Assembly: GCA_947451935.1 (NCBI GenBank)
Contig: CANGBH010000006.1
Coordinates: 1-64,000, forward strand
Reading direction: 5' to 3'
Length of the DNA stretch: 64,000 bases
Origin: Chitinophagaceae bacterium
GTDB lineage: Bacteria > Bacteroidota > Bacteroidia > Chitinophagales > Chitinophagaceae
Positions 9,126-18,579 of this stretch are shown here, one piece after another; the first letter of the stretch is position 1, and each line of letters opens with the position of its first letter. Position numbers and translations under genes: made by a program. The notes beneath the pieces were generated by a model. It did no database searches. It saw nothing but the letters and a program-made list of their open reading frames with translations, and had not been told where the DNA came from.

Positions 9126-10514
9126 CTAGTAGCCTTGATTTTGTGTAAGATTCTTATTTACATCCATTTCACGTTGTGGAATTGGCAATATCAACGTAGG
9201 AGAATTCCATGGAGTAACCCCTACAGTTCTTTGAAGCCTCTTCGCTTCAGGCAAGTAATTTCCTTCAAAAGCCAACTCAACCATTTTTTCATGCAATACA
9301 TCATCCAATGTAACTTCAGCAAGTGGTGCTAGTCCGGCTCTTGCTCTAATCGCATTTATATCATCTACTGGATCTGCCCCAACCATAGATGATTCTCTAA
9401 TATTTGCTTCTGCACGAATTAGGTAAAGCTCTGCTAATCGAATAACGGGTACATCACCATATTGATCTAAGTGCTTTTTAGTATACCTAGCGCCACCACT
9501 TTCTACAAAGAAGGTAGAACGTAAATCACCAACCTCATATATATCCATATGGGCATCTTTCACTTTGCAATCACTTCTACCTGCAGTTCCAGGTATATCA
9601 CTGATAGTTCTACCAAAATACGTATTCAATGAATTTGTTCCATCCTGTGTCGTAACCTTGATTGAAAAAATATACTCAGCAGGTGTCTGGCCTCCTCCAT
9701 ATATATAAGTAAACCAAAGATTCTCAAATGATTGGTTAAGTTCAATACCACTACCTTCAATTACTCTATCAGCTGCATCTCTTGCATCAGCATACATACC
9801 TAAAGTCAAATATACTTTTGCGGATTGTGCTGCAGCAGCCCATTTAGTTGCATACCTAGAATTTGATTCAGGCAATAACTGTTCTGCTCTAGACAAATCA
9901 GCAACTACTTGATCATATACTTGCTTAACAGAACTCCTACTTGGGTAATCCGCTTCTGTAATTGGATTTGATGTTGGCTTAAGAACAAGTGGTACGCCAG
10001 GATTAGAATTTGCATCCCCATCACCAATTGCTTTTGCATATAGCCTAACCAATTCAAAATAGATAGAAGCCCTCAAAAACAATGCTTCCCCTTCAACCCT
10101 ACTTTTATTCTCAGGAGAAGAAGTGACCTTCTCTAAGTTTGCAAGTACATGGTTACATCTATTGATGGTATTGTATGCACTGCCCCAAGTAGCTTCTGCA
10201 AAAGAGTTATTTGATGTCATCTCACCTCTATATGCTTGATCTAAACCAGCAAAAGTACCTGTGAACCTAATGTTAGTCGAATTACCAATAATTTCATTCA
10301 ACACCATGATATCACCTCCATATAAAGAGCTAGTTTGAATACCATCATAACAACCAATCAACGTTGAGGACACAGCATTTTCATCTGTCATCGCTTTTTC
10401 AGCTGCAATACTTTGTGTAGGGAAAATATCCAATTGCTTTTCACAGCTAGCAAAACCAATTGCAGCAATGAACAAGGGAAGGATATGATTTGATATAGAT
10501 TTATATATTTTCAT
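9126..10514 (-). CDS. SusD/RagB-family outer-membrane nutrient-binding lipoprotein
   Basis: A 462-residue SusD-like surface lipoprotein, the substrate-capturing lid of a SusCD transporter. Signal peptide with lipobox GFASC (Cys25), then the classic mature start EKQLDIFPTQSI. The helical TPR-like region includes FLRASIYFELVRLYA (near residue 150), AAAQSAKVYLTLGMYADA and LAELYLIRAEANIR. The C-terminus has FEGNYLPEAKRLQR and LPIPQREMDVNKNLTQNQGY, the normal family ending. It follows susC by 19 bp and is cotranscribed with it. No glycoside hydrolase or sulfatase is adjacent. The next gene upstream is a peptidase, so a peptide or protein-derived substrate is a fair alternative to a glycan (inference). 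Confidence 0.95.
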   Translation of the reverse strand: MKIYKSISNHILPLFIAAIGFASCEKQLDIFPTQSIAAEKAMTDENAVSSTLIGCYDGIQTSSLYGGDIMVLNEIIGNSTNIRFTGTFAGLDQAYRGEMTSNNSFAEATWGSAYNTINRCNHVLANLEKVTSSPENKSRVEGEALFLRASIYFELVRLYAKAIGDGDANSNPGVPLVLKPTSNPITEADYPSRSSVKQVYDQVVADLSRAEQLLPESNSRYATKWAAAAQSAKVYLTLGMYADARDAADRVIEGSGIELNQSFENLWFTYIYGGGQTPAEYIFSIKVTTQDGTNSLNTYFGRTISDIPGTAGRSDCKVKDAHMDIYEVGDLRSTFFVESGGARYTKKHLDQYGDVPVIRLAELYLIRAEANIRESSMVGADPVDDINAIRARAGLAPLAEVTLDDVLHEKMVELAFEGNYLPEAKRLQRTVGVTPWNSPTLILPIPQREMDVNKNLTQNQGY

Positions 10515-10533
10515 GTTATAGTCTTTGATTGTT

Positions 10534-13500
10534 TTAGAAACTTAAGTTTACACCAAACAAAATAGTACGAGGTTGAGGTGGGGTATAAAAATCATTTCCT
10601 TTTGAAATGTTCGAATCAAACCCATCTGAGTTCACTTCTGGATCCCAATATGGATATTTTGTAAAGGTTAATAAATTTTGTGCTGAAGCATAAACCCTCA
10701 TTTTTTCTATTTTCAAACGGGTTAGCAATTTTGGATTTATAGTATAACCAAGTGAAACTGTTCTCAACCTGATATATGAACCATTGACAATGTATCGGCT
10801 GCTATTTTGTGCTCCGTTTGTATAATACAATCTTACTTGAGGAATATTTGTAATATCCCCAGGTTTTCTCCATCTATTCAACTGATCATATGTTTGGTTG
10901 TCTTCATAGCGCATACTCGCAGAAGAATATCGACCCATACCATAAATATTCACTTGATTACCTAATACTCCATTAAAGAAAACAGATAGATCGAATCCTT
11001 TGTATGAAAAATTATTAGTGAACCCAAAAACATAGTCAGGGTTTGGATCACCAGAAACTATACGTGATGCTTCACTGTAGTTGCTAGTTTTTGTTTTTTC
11101 AAGAGATCCATCCGGTTTTTTTGTATTGGTATAAAACTGAGCATCGCCATTTTGTGGATCTACCCCAGCAAATTCAACAGTATAAAAAACTCCAACTGGA
11201 TATCCTTCTACAACCCTATTCATCTTGTCAACACCACCTTCAATAATTTGACCTTGAATATTTGTTACTTTACCCTTATTAAGTGCAATGTTCATATTGG
11301 TTGACCACTTAAATGCACCAACAAGGTTTTGAGAATTTAAAACAAGTTCAAACCCTTTATTTTCAAGGTTACCCACATTTCTAACTTGTGAATTGAAACC
11401 TGTTGTAGCAGGAATATTTACATTAAGCAATAGTCCATTGGTTTTTTTGTTGTAGTAATCAATTTCTCCAGTTATTCTATTATTTAATAACCCAAAGTCA
11501 AATCCAAAGTCCATTTGCGCAGTAGTTTCCCAATGCAAATCATCATTCCCTAACTGAGACGGTCTTTGTCCACCCACACCAGCATAGCCTGCATCTCCTG
11601 AAAATAAATCAAGCTGTGGGAAATTTCCAATCTCAGCATTACCAACAATACCATAACTACCCCTTAATTTAAGAAAGCTGATGTAGCGATTTTTTTCTAA
11701 GAAGTTTTCGTTGCTCAATATCCAACCTCCTGATACGGCAGGGAAAAATCCAGCTCTTGAATTTTTACCAAAACGAGAAGACTCATCAATACGACCACTT
11801 GCAGAAAATATATATTTCTTATTAAATGTATAATTTGATCGTAAAAAATAGGATAAGAATCTAAAATCAGTTTGTGAAGAACTTCCTGCAGATTTCGTTG
11901 CAGCACTTGCAATCTTCTGATATGAATCAGAAGGGAAATCAGTTCCTTCAATGTAATTATACTTTGCTTGAGATTGTTGATACTGCATACCCATCGTAGC
12001 AGTAACATTATGCTTACCAAAAAGCTTAGCGTAATTGAAATAACTATTGGTGTTATAATTTGTAATGAATGCTCCGTTATTTGATCCAACACCTCTTACT
12101 GCAGTAGATTGGTTTCTCACTGTTTGAGATTGGAAGTACGATTCTTCATTTTGACTCAAATAATCAATTCCATACTCGGTTTGGAATGTCAACCCCGGTA
12201 AAATCTTTGCTCTCAAATAACTGTTCCCCAGTGTACGATAAACATCTTGTGTGAACTTACCATATTTAACAGTGAGTACAGGATTATAATAAACTGGTAT
12301 TCCTACATCTCCCGGAGGTGCACCTGCATCCAAACCAGTGTTAGGATCTAAGAATGGAGTGAACGGACTCAAGGCAACAGCTTGCAATGGATTCGAAAAT
12401 GCATTATCATCAGGAAGTCTTACAGTAAATGTTCTAGAAAGACTTAATGAAACCCCAAGATCTAACCAATCGTTAGCCTTTTGATCAACATTTAAACGGC
12501 CAGTAGATCGTATTAAATTATTGCCAATGATTGTTCCTGTTTGATCAAGGTGTTGAAATGAAGAATAAAATTTAGTGTTCTCATTACCTCCTCGAATTTG
12601 GAGATCAGCTTGCTTATATGGCCCCTTTTGAAAAACCTTGTCTTGCCAATTGTATGTCTTTGTCGGATTATTAGCCCATTGACCATAACTATAGTATCCT
12701 AAAATTCCTTCTTTTGCATACGTGGTATAGCTGTATGGTTCATCAACTGGAATGCCTTCAATAGCATCTGAATTACCAGCAGCCTCTAATACAAGCTCGC
12801 CATATTCTTGTGAATTCAACATATGCAGCCTTTTTGTAGCTTCTGAATAACCTGACTGCATATTGAATGTAACACTTGTTTTGCCAGCCTTACCACGTTT
12901 AGTAGTAATTAGAATAACCCCATTCGCTGCACGAGATCCATAGATAGCCCCGGCAGAAGCATCTTTCAATACTTCCATTGACTCAATATCATTTGGATTT
13001 ATATCAGAAAGTGGATTCATAGCTCCACCGTAATTACTTTGACTATTTGTAGTGATTGGAACACCATCCAATACATAAAGTGGTTGGCTACTGGCACTGA
13101 TGGATGAATTACCGCGAATTCTAACCGTTACAGCCTGACCAAGTTTGCCAGACTGACTATTTACATACACCCCGGCTGCCTTTCCTTGCAATGCTGCATC
13201 AAGACTAGGGGTTGGCATATACTCAATATCTTTCCCCTTAACACGGGCAATATTTCCTGTTACATCTCTTTTTATTTGAGAACCTCCAAATCCAGTTACG
13301 AGGACTTCTGATAGCGCTTTTACATCAGCTTTGAGTACAATCGAGAAAGATGAAGAATTACTTGATATTTGTTTGGACTCAAAACCAACTGCAGTTACTT
13401 CAAGGAATTTATTCCCAGCTACCGAAATGGTAAATGTACCCTGAGCATCAGAGTTAACACCTGTTTTTGCCCCTTTTACAACGATAGTTGCTCCAACAAT

Positions 13501-13611
13501 TGGTGCTCCATTTTCATCAGTAACCTTTCCGGAAACTGATTTAGTTTGTCCAACCCCCATACTTACAAATAGTAATAAGGGTAGAATAGTTCCACATAAT
13601 TTTTTAAGCAT
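10534..13611 (-). CDS. SusC/RagA-family TonB-linked outer-membrane transporter
   Basis: A 1025-residue TonB-dependent transporter, partner of the SusD protein downstream. Order of parts: signal peptide, a carboxypeptidase-regulatory-like beta domain (SVSGKVTDENGAPIVGATI, residues about 26-100), the SusC plug beginning SEVLVTGFGG with YVLDGVPI near residue 180 and NGVILITTKRG near residue 230, then a 22-strand barrel ending in a terminal Phe (FGVNLSF). Length and motifs are normal for the family. Transport is energised from the inner membrane by TonB-ExbBD, not encoded here. A 21-bp inverted repeat ends 2 bp before the ATG (listed separately) and could influence translation. The S9 peptidase upstream is on the same strand, 71 bp away. 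Confidence 0.96.
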   Translation of the reverse strand: MLKKLCGTILPLLLFVSMGVGQTKSVSGKVTDENGAPIVGATIVVKGAKTGVNSDAQGTFTISVAGNKFLEVTAVGFESKQISSNSSSFSIVLKADVKALSEVLVTGFGGSQIKRDVTGNIARVKGKDIEYMPTPSLDAALQGKAAGVYVNSQSGKLGQAVTVRIRGNSSISASSQPLYVLDGVPITTNSQSNYGGAMNPLSDINPNDIESMEVLKDASAGAIYGSRAANGVILITTKRGKAGKTSVTFNMQSGYSEATKRLHMLNSQEYGELVLEAAGNSDAIEGIPVDEPYSYTTYAKEGILGYYSYGQWANNPTKTYNWQDKVFQKGPYKQADLQIRGGNENTKFYSSFQHLDQTGTIIGNNLIRSTGRLNVDQKANDWLDLGVSLSLSRTFTVRLPDDNAFSNPLQAVALSPFTPFLDPNTGLDAGAPPGDVGIPVYYNPVLTVKYGKFTQDVYRTLGNSYLRAKILPGLTFQTEYGIDYLSQNEESYFQSQTVRNQSTAVRGVGSNNGAFITNYNTNSYFNYAKLFGKHNVTATMGMQYQQSQAKYNYIEGTDFPSDSYQKIASAATKSAGSSSQTDFRFLSYFLRSNYTFNKKYIFSASGRIDESSRFGKNSRAGFFPAVSGGWILSNENFLEKNRYISFLKLRGSYGIVGNAEIGNFPQLDLFSGDAGYAGVGGQRPSQLGNDDLHWETTAQMDFGFDFGLLNNRITGEIDYYNKKTNGLLLNVNIPATTGFNSQVRNVGNLENKGFELVLNSQNLVGAFKWSTNMNIALNKGKVTNIQGQIIEGGVDKMNRVVEGYPVGVFYTVEFAGVDPQNGDAQFYTNTKKPDGSLEKTKTSNYSEASRIVSGDPNPDYVFGFTNNFSYKGFDLSVFFNGVLGNQVNIYGMGRYSSASMRYEDNQTYDQLNRWRKPGDITNIPQVRLYYTNGAQNSSRYIVNGSYIRLRTVSLGYTINPKLLTRLKIEKMRVYASAQNLLTFTKYPYWDPEVNSDGFDSNISKGNDFYTPPQPRTILFGVNLSF

Positions 13612-13613
13612 GA

Positions 13614-13674
13614 TTTTTGGAAATTTTATGTTAAGTTTTCAGTTATATTTTTTTTAACATAAAACTTCCAAAAA
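13614..13674 (-). repeat. Long inverted repeat in the susC leader
   Basis: Two 21-base arms (13614-13634 and 13654-13674) match at 20 of 21 positions in inverted orientation, separated by 19 bases. On the minus strand the RNA would run from just after the S9 peptidase stop into a hairpin whose 3' arm ends 2 bases before the susC ATG. The arms are AT-rich (about 4 GC pairs) with A/T runs at the outer ends. It may act as a weak terminator between the peptidase and susC, as a translational control element covering the ribosome site, or be the trace of a small mobile repeat. Function not shown by the sequence. Confidence 0.75.
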
Positions 13675-13682
13675 GGTTCTGT

Positions 13683-15665
13683 CTATTTTAAATATTTTTC
13701 AAACCAGTCAATATGTCGTTGGAATCGATAAACAAGGTAGCTTGGAATAGATAAGCCATGGTTTTGTCCCGGATAGATGACCAGTTCAGTTGGAATGCCT
13801 GAGTGCTTGAACGCTTGATACATTTGCTCTGCTCCTATAACCGGCACATTAAAGTCGTTTTGGCTTGCCATGAATAAAGTAGGGGTTTTGATCTGCTCAA
13901 CCTTAAAAAATGGATAGGATAAATCCATCCACTTTTTTACATTTTTCCAAGGAGCACCTAATTCTTCATCATATTGCAATACATACTGATCTGATCCATA
14001 CATAGCAAATTGAAAAGCACTACCTGCTCCACTTACGGCAGCCTTAAAGCGCTTATCAGTTGCAATAGTATAATCAGTTAGGATTCCGCCATAACTCCAT
14101 CCTGCAATGGCTAATTTCGATGAATCAGCTATGCCTTCTTTAATCAAATAATTTGCTGCGCCTATTATGTCTTTCACTTCTTTATTTCCCCAATCTGAAT
14201 AAATGGATTTCGTATAGGCAAACCCTCTACCTGAACTACCTCTATAATTTACGGCCGCAACAGCAAAACCAGCTCCAGCTAGGATTTGACGGGATTCATC
14301 AAACGAGTAATCATCCTGAGCAACTGGACCACCATGTATAAATAAAACAAGTGGCATATTTTTCGCAGCGGAGTCAGGAAGATATAAAATCCCTGATACG
14401 ATTGTTTTATCAGAAGATATTGATTTGAAACCTTTTACATATATGCTTTTCAAGCCAGATAAAAATTCATCATGTACTTTGGTTACTTTTCTTGGTGTCT
14501 CCCCATCAAGCGCATAAATCTCATTAGGCGTATGAGGATCACTATACAATGTAACCATCTGTCCACGATCATTTGCACTTAGTCCACTATACACTGCTTC
14601 CGCATTTGTAACCAAGGAATTTGTTTTAGCCTGAACATCAAACGAATATATATTTTGCTTACGATCGTCTTCAACCAACGCATAAATATGCTTATTATCC
14701 ACTGCCCAGGTAAATGTTGTAATCGGACGATCTAATGAAGAAGATATAATTTGAATATCACCTGTGTGCAAATTGGCAACACAAAGTTGTGGTTGATCAT
14801 AGGCATTGTATGCATCTCCAGAAATTGATTTGAAAAAAGCAATAGACTCGTCATCAGGACTAAACTTAGGAGAAAAATCTCCTCCTTTATTGAGAGTGAT
14901 TTGCTTTACACTTCGGTTATTTTTTAAGTCCAATACAAAAATATCTGTGTTTGAATTACGATCCGGATTCTCTGTAATGTTGCTAACGTATGCAATAGCA
15001 TTTCCATCATGACTGAACGAAGCAGACATTTCATCATGGGCTCCTCTTGTCAAGGTATCAAGCTTCTTTGTAACGAGGTCGAAAAGATACAAATGTGATT
15101 TCCTATTATCTAAATACCCTTCATAATCTTGCTTGAAATGATACCTATCAATTGCATATGGTTTTCTAACTTTCGATTTAGCAGTATCGGCAGTGTTTGG
15201 ATCCTTAACTACAAATACAATTTGTTTTCCGTCTTTCTTCCAACTGTACGACTGGATCTCCCCATGTATATCTGTTAACTGAACAGGCTCACCACCTCTT
15301 CTATCCATTAAAAACAGTTGATTGCCATAATCTTCCTTTGCTTCTTTAACAGAGGAAGCCATGAAAGAGATATACTTACCATCAGGGCTCCAGGCATAGC
15401 TTGAAGGATTTTTCGTTTGTTCAGTTAGGGAAACTGTTTCTAACCCATCCCAACTTACCATAAAAAGAGTGCTAGAAAAAGCATCCTTGATAGAATCAGC
15501 TTTTGACACTCCATAAAGAATCCACTTCCCATCAGGAGAAACCATAGGGTTCTGGACCTGCTTTAATGAATACACATCATTAGGTGAGATGAGATGAGGA
15601 CCTTGTTGAGCAAGAATTAGTGTGACTGAACACAAGAATGAAATAAGAAGAATTGACTTTTTCAT
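13683..15665 (-). CDS. S9-family prolyl oligopeptidase-type serine peptidase, secreted
   Basis: About 660 residues. A signal peptide (MKKSILLISFLCSVTLILA) is followed by a WD40/TolB-like beta-propeller (repeats such as MVSPDGKWILY, SWSPDGKYISF and FSPDDESIAFF, residues about 25-400) and a C-terminal alpha/beta hydrolase domain with GWSYGG (Ser near 523), Asp in ASQNDFNVP (near 605) and His in GQNHGLS (near 636). This is the acylaminoacyl-peptidase/dipeptidyl-peptidase branch of S9, periplasmic or surface, cutting small peptides. The start is put at ATG 15665, where the signal peptide begins; the frame extends 11 codons further but that overlaps the promoter. Its position directly before susCD suggests it prepares peptides for uptake (inference). 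Confidence 0.93.
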   Translation of the reverse strand: MKKSILLISFLCSVTLILAQQGPHLISPNDVYSLKQVQNPMVSPDGKWILYGVSKADSIKDAFSSTLFMVSWDGLETVSLTEQTKNPSSYAWSPDGKYISFMASSVKEAKEDYGNQLFLMDRRGGEPVQLTDIHGEIQSYSWKKDGKQIVFVVKDPNTADTAKSKVRKPYAIDRYHFKQDYEGYLDNRKSHLYLFDLVTKKLDTLTRGAHDEMSASFSHDGNAIAYVSNITENPDRNSNTDIFVLDLKNNRSVKQITLNKGGDFSPKFSPDDESIAFFKSISGDAYNAYDQPQLCVANLHTGDIQIISSSLDRPITTFTWAVDNKHIYALVEDDRKQNIYSFDVQAKTNSLVTNAEAVYSGLSANDRGQMVTLYSDPHTPNEIYALDGETPRKVTKVHDEFLSGLKSIYVKGFKSISSDKTIVSGILYLPDSAAKNMPLVLFIHGGPVAQDDYSFDESRQILAGAGFAVAAVNYRGSSGRGFAYTKSIYSDWGNKEVKDIIGAANYLIKEGIADSSKLAIAGWSYGGILTDYTIATDKRFKAAVSGAGSAFQFAMYGSDQYVLQYDEELGAPWKNVKKWMDLSYPFFKVEQIKTPTLFMASQNDFNVPVIGAEQMYQAFKHSGIPTELVIYPGQNHGLSIPSYLVYRFQRHIDWFEKYLK

Positions 15666-15679
15666 AAACAGTATTTGGA

Positions 15680-15711
15680 CAAAAATAACAAGCCTCATTG
15701 ATAAGATACAA
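15680..15711 (-). promoter_or_regulatory. Promoter of the S9 peptidase gene
   Basis: On the minus strand TTG (rc of 15709-15711) is followed after 21 bases by TATTTTTG (rc of 15680-15687), a good match to the Bacteroidota -33/-7 promoter. The ATG at 15665 lies 14 bases after the -7 box, so the leader would be under 10 bases. Confidence 0.6.
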
Positions 15712-15766
15712 TAATGTTTAACACAATTATATCCACCTACTGTCTATGCTAAGCTAATAAACTGAA

Positions 15767-17932
15767 CTACTTTCTTATCCTCAATAAATCCATCGCCGAA
15801 AAAAGAATCTTTCTACCCTTCCAGCTTTGTGGCTCTTCATCTTCAACATCTTCACTTGATTGCTCCTGGTCTATTTTAGCATGAGAATTTATACTAATAT
15901 TAATAGTAGTATCGCCTTCTTTAACCTTCATATTAATAGAATCAATAGCCCCTTTTTTAAACTCCTTTTCAACTTTTTCAATTACGCCATTTAGAGTCTC
16001 TTCAGCATCTTTATATTTTTTTTCAAGACCATGCTCTGTCATAATATACCATACACCAGACCTCCAAAAATAATTATCTCCATTATCATTATCCCAATCA
16101 ATGGTTAACCCATTGCCATTTGTAGTTACTGAATAGTATTGTAGATTATCTGCACGATCATTTATAAAGATCTCTTTCCCAACAGGCACCTCTATTTGAA
16201 CCCTTACTTGCTGATTTCTAAATTTTGTATTAGAAGTAATGGGAAAAGCAATAGGTAATGTAATAATGCTATCAGCTTGACTAAGTTGGAAAGGGATAGA
16301 TTCTGCAATTTGCTCTGCCAGAAGAGGGGTGGATGAACGAGCTCTTCTTATCGTTGTTACATGAAATTTGTCATCACTGCTTTTCTCAACTTGTATTTTT
16401 ATATTGCCCAACAACAAACTATCCTCACTAGCTGATAACCTCAAACTATTTTTTAAATCATCATCATTATCTCCAAAATTTAAATTAAGTGGATAGTACT
16501 TCCCTTCGACATCCTTAAATTCAACTTTCATTCTGCCGTTAGAAGGTTGTATAATCGCTACCTCATTGCTAACCTGACCTGAACGCTTAAACTCTTTTGA
16601 TATCGTAGCAACAAGTAATACAGCTGAAACCCACCCTGCTACCCAAAGTATTCCAAGTATGTATGCTATGTAATGATGTTTTTGCTTTATGCCAGCTATT
16701 TTTTTGATAAGCCATTGGACTAATGCAACCACAGGAACAATAAAGAATAGAATTAATGTCCCCCACGCATAAATTTGAACCCACTTTGTTTCGGCAATAA
16801 AATTTTTCAAAGGCATCAGTGCTGTTCCTGCAGTTATCAATCCAATCACAGCCATTACCAATGCAAATGCCACGATGCTAAGTATAAAAAAGAAAAATAC
16901 TTTAATCAATGTGAAAATAAAATGCCCAAATCGATTTGAATTTTTTCTTAATGCAGGACCAGCCTCACCTGCAAATCGCTTTGCACTTTCTTTTGCTTCG
17001 TCTTTTATATTTGAGGCCTTCTCTGTTATATCCTGCTTCCATTTTTCAGAATTCTCAGCAAAATTTTTCTTTACTCCATCTAGCTCATCCTTCACTTTAT
17101 TTTTTATAGATTCCAAATCTACCTTTTGACCCTGCATCTCCATTTTCTCAGAAGTTGTAATAGCCTTAGGTATTACAGCCCATAATATGAGATACGTAAA
17201 AAATAATGTCCCAGAAAAAGTAAAAATAACAGGGAAAAAGAAGAAATGAAAGTCCAATGAATTTCTAAATATGCTCAATATAATTGGAAGTGCAAAAATC
17301 AATCGAGGAATCCAGACTGCTATATTAAAATACTTGGATATCCCACTACACACACCACCTAACACTTTCTGATCTGCATCTCTATATAATCTTCTCGTAA
17401 ATTTATTTTCCTGAATTTTAGATGGAAGTATCGCCCATAAAATAATATACAATACAAGGCCTGTTCCGAAAGCGCCTAATGTAAACAACGCAAATAAGAT
17501 TCTTATAATAGTTGTATCAATACGTAAATATGCACCAATCCCACTACAAACTCCCCCTAGCATTTTATCATTTTCATTTCTAAAAAGCGATCCACGAGGT
17601 TCTACAGGGGTAGATGAATACGTTGAATTTTCTCTACTAGATGAAGTTGATCCAACTTCAACGTTATCTGTATCGAATTCCTCCGGACGTCCAATGCTTG
17701 AAATGATTCCTGCAACCGCTTCTTCGGTTATAAAATTGGATGGACCCGATTTTAATTTTTCAGTAAATAATTCTGCAATGCGATTTTCTATATCATTGAT
17801 GATTTCTTCTTTGCCTTCCTCGTTTACAAAATATTGACGAAGACTTTCAACATAATTTTTCAATTGTTCATAGGCATCTTCCTCAATTAGAATGATACGA
17901 CCTTGAAAATTTATATTTATTACTTTTTTCAT
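15767..17932 (-). CDS. PspC-domain envelope stress membrane protein
   Basis: A 721-residue inner-membrane protein. The N-terminal 95 residues are soluble (INFQGRIILIEEDAYEQL, NDIENRIAELF, SSIGRPEEF), a module regularly attached to PspC in Bacteroidota. Two PspC domains follow, each starting with a KMLGGVCSGIG or KVLGGVCSGIS motif (near residues 123 and 189) and continuing into membrane helices. A coiled-coil-like charged stretch comes next (about 260-310), then several more membrane helices (about 325-450). The C-terminal 270 residues form a beta-rich domain ending in a soluble tail. PspC proteins sense envelope damage in the phage-shock response. It sits 100 bp after a PadR regulator on the same strand, the usual pairing in this phylum. 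Confidence 0.9.
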   Translation of the reverse strand: MKKVININFQGRIILIEEDAYEQLKNYVESLRQYFVNEEGKEEIINDIENRIAELFTEKLKSGPSNFITEEAVAGIISSIGRPEEFDTDNVEVGSTSSSRENSTYSSTPVEPRGSLFRNENDKMLGGVCSGIGAYLRIDTTIIRILFALFTLGAFGTGLVLYIILWAILPSKIQENKFTRRLYRDADQKVLGGVCSGISKYFNIAVWIPRLIFALPIILSIFRNSLDFHFFFFPVIFTFSGTLFFTYLILWAVIPKAITTSEKMEMQGQKVDLESIKNKVKDELDGVKKNFAENSEKWKQDITEKASNIKDEAKESAKRFAGEAGPALRKNSNRFGHFIFTLIKVFFFFILSIVAFALVMAVIGLITAGTALMPLKNFIAETKWVQIYAWGTLILFFIVPVVALVQWLIKKIAGIKQKHHYIAYILGILWVAGWVSAVLLVATISKEFKRSGQVSNEVAIIQPSNGRMKVEFKDVEGKYYPLNLNFGDNDDDLKNSLRLSASEDSLLLGNIKIQVEKSSDDKFHVTTIRRARSSTPLLAEQIAESIPFQLSQADSIITLPIAFPITSNTKFRNQQVRVQIEVPVGKEIFINDRADNLQYYSVTTNGNGLTIDWDNDNGDNYFWRSGVWYIMTEHGLEKKYKDAEETLNGVIEKVEKEFKKGAIDSINMKVKEGDTTINISINSHAKIDQEQSSEDVEDEEPQSWKGRKILFSAMDLLRIRK

Positions 17933-18032
17933 GTTATCTTTTGTTTGGTGTGAGCGATTTTTAATGCCAACTTAAATTAGTGGCTAGGAATTGACTGTTA
18001 TATTAAAAAGTATACTTTAATGTTAAAAAGAA

Positions 18033-18413
18033 CTATTCTTCACTTTTAGTATTCAGTTCTTCAGGTTCGATAATTTCTTCCGGTGTTTCTGGTTGAATTA
18101 CCCTGCCCACTGCCTCACTCATTTCCTTCCATGTACTTTCTAATTCTCTATAAAAATCATCCCCCTTTTCTGTTAATGAAAAATATTTTCGTGGCGGACC
18201 TCCCGAACTCTCCACCCAACGGTATGAAAGGAGATCTGCATTTTTTAACCGAGTAAGCAGGGGGTATAATGTCCCTTCAAAAATGTGAAGACTTGCTCTT
18301 TTCATCTCTTCTATAATATCACTCGGATAAGCCTCACCTCTTTTGATAATCGAAAGAATACAAAACTCCAAAACCCCTTTTCGCATCTGACTTTGTGTAT
18401 TTTCTATATTCAT
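18033..18413 (-). CDS. PadR-family transcriptional regulator
   Basis: A 126-residue winged-helix repressor: RKGVLEFCILSIIKRGEAYPSDIIEEMKRA (helices 1-3), IFEGTLYPLLTRLKNADLLSYRW (recognition helix and wing), SGGPPRKYFSLTEKGDDFY. The family usually represses its own operon and a neighbouring membrane-protein gene and is released by small molecules or stress. Here the neighbour is the PspC protein, so control of envelope homeostasis is the reasonable role. The acidic tail of about 25 residues (PEEIIEPEELNTKSEE) is family-typical. A dyad ATACTA...TAGTAT upstream of its -7 box is a candidate self-operator. Confidence 0.93.
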   Translation of the reverse strand: MNIENTQSQMRKGVLEFCILSIIKRGEAYPSDIIEEMKRASLHIFEGTLYPLLTRLKNADLLSYRWVESSGGPPRKYFSLTEKGDDFYRELESTWKEMSEAVGRVIQPETPEEIIEPEELNTKSEE

Positions 18414-18450
18414 AATCTTATTTTTAAAGCCTCTTGATCTAATTACTAAA

Positions 18451-18494
18451 CAAAAATAGGGAAAATTATAATACTATGCATAACAAGGTAGTAT
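18451..18494 (-). promoter_or_regulatory. padR promoter with candidate operator dyad
   Basis: Minus strand -7 box TATTTTTG (rc of 18451-18458), about 38 bases before the padR ATG. Upstream, ATACTA (18471-18476) and TAGTAT (18489-18494) form a perfect 6-bp dyad with a 12-base spacer placed where the -33 element should be. Known PadR operators are AT-rich dyads of this kind, so autoregulation is plausible but untested. Confidence 0.5.
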
Positions 18495-18520
18495 TTTTTT
18501 TAAAGTACTCTCAAAAGGGC

Positions 18521-18555
18521 AAAAAAAAGCACAACATATATTCAATATGTTGTGC
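18521..18555 (-). terminator. Intrinsic terminator after the M24 peptidase gene
   Basis: Perfect 11-bp stem GCACAACATAT / ATATGTTGTGC (18529-18539 with 18545-18555), 5-base loop, followed on the minus strand by eight T residues (18521-18528). It is 25 bp after the peptidase stop. Confidence 0.9.
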
Positions 18556-18579
18556 ATCAGTTAGTTAAAAACTATTCGC

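Noticed and set aside
13614-13674. Insertion sequence end or transposon
   Set aside because: Although an inverted repeat is present, there is no transposase and no target duplication was seen, so mobile origin stays only a possibility.
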